Shown here in pieces: positions 63,987 to 64,000 of a stretch of DNA of 64,000 bases (position 1 is its first letter; each line of letters begins with the position of its first letter). The stretch lies in assembly GCF_014119005.1 (NCBI RefSeq), contig NZ_JACGYX010000004.1, forward strand, positions 1-64,000, read 5' to 3'. This stretch comes from Psychrobacter sp. GP33. Lineage in GTDB: Bacteria; Pseudomonadota; Gammaproteobacteria; Pseudomonadales; Moraxellaceae. Both the position numbers and the translations under genes were made by a program. A model generated the notes under the pieces. It saw nothing but the letters and a program-made list of their open reading frames with translations. It did not search any database and was not told where the DNA came from.

Positions 63987-64000
63987 AAAAGTGGTGGACA

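Noticed and set aside
1..64000. tRNA or rRNA genes and insertion sequences
   Set aside because: I saw no cloverleaf-type sequences, rRNA segments, transposase genes or IS-like terminal inverted repeats; a tRNAscan-SE or ISfinder search would be needed to exclude them fully.

Overview
This window looks like chromosomal DNA of a gammaproteobacterium of the family Moraxellaceae, most like Psychrobacter. The evidence is a moderate A+T bias, the conserved order pgeF-rluD / bamD, the stand-alone tolQRAB cluster, RpoD/DnaG/NrdA sequences of gammaproteobacterial type, and the PnuC plus ribosylnicotinamide-kinase pair. The genus is an inference from recalled family features, not from a search. Nearly all of the window is housekeeping sequence. 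I see no prophage, insertion sequence, CRISPR array, rRNA or tRNA.

Layout. 1-6283 (minus strand): dnaX (running off the left edge), lysS, a Cys-rich lipoprotein, prfA and a FabH-like condensing enzyme. 6566-9531 (plus): pnuC, an NAD-salvage kinase, a lipoprotein and an EamA transporter. 9557-14560 (minus): a methyltransferase and the large helicase hrpA. 14785-15366: a lone lipoprotein gene bracketed by two copies of the hrpA promoter region. 15610-22403 (minus): guaD-xdhC-xdhB-xdhA, turning guanine and hypoxanthine/xanthine into urate. 23174-27117 (minus): proline catabolism, with PutA split into a 1079-residue enzyme and a separate C-terminal-domain protein. 27757-29052 (minus): a purine-type NCS2 permease. 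29523-33389 (plus): tolQ, tolR, tolA, tolB. 33561-37377 (minus): a three-gene periplasmic redox module (tri-haem cytochrome c, Tat-exported flavin amine oxidase, cytochrome c lipoprotein). 37886-41135: a tiny lipoprotein, a flavodoxin-fold protein, pgeF and rluD. 41772-48293 (plus): bamD, dnaG, rpoD and a DUF493 gene. 48798-54154 (plus): the class Ia ribonucleotide reductase cluster nrdA-nrdB-[2Fe-2S] ferredoxin, interrupted by a DUF4145 gene and an unrecognised small gene. 54276-63986: an AlgW/DegS-like protease, a Nif3 family protein, two lytic transglycosylases (MltF-like and MltD-like), an NTF2-like secreted protein and a CorC/HlyC-type CBS protein.

How the parts work together. Purine uptake (NCS2 permease) and catabolism (XdhABC, GuaD) form one theme. 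Envelope maintenance is another (TolQRAB, BamD, PgeF, MltD, MltF-like, periplasmic protease). DNA replication and nucleotide supply are a third (DnaX, DnaG, NrdAB with ferredoxin). Strong hairpin-plus-U-run terminators separate most units, and several are bidirectional between convergent genes.

The most unusual observations are: (i) a possible -1 frameshift site in dnaX with an immediate stop in the new frame, near the expected gamma/tau boundary; (ii) a duplicated hrpA promoter region flanking a lipoprotein gene; (iii) PutA's C-terminal domain encoded as its own gene with a strong ribosome binding site; (iv) a Tat-exported amine oxidase sandwiched between two c-type cytochrome genes, suggesting a cytochrome-coupled amine dehydrogenase; (v) paired NrdR-box-like sites 32 bp apart upstream of nrdA; (vi) an A+T-rich DUF4145 gene between nrdA and nrdB. 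I found no clear case of a wholly new multi-gene system; the amine oxidase/cytochrome module is the nearest candidate.
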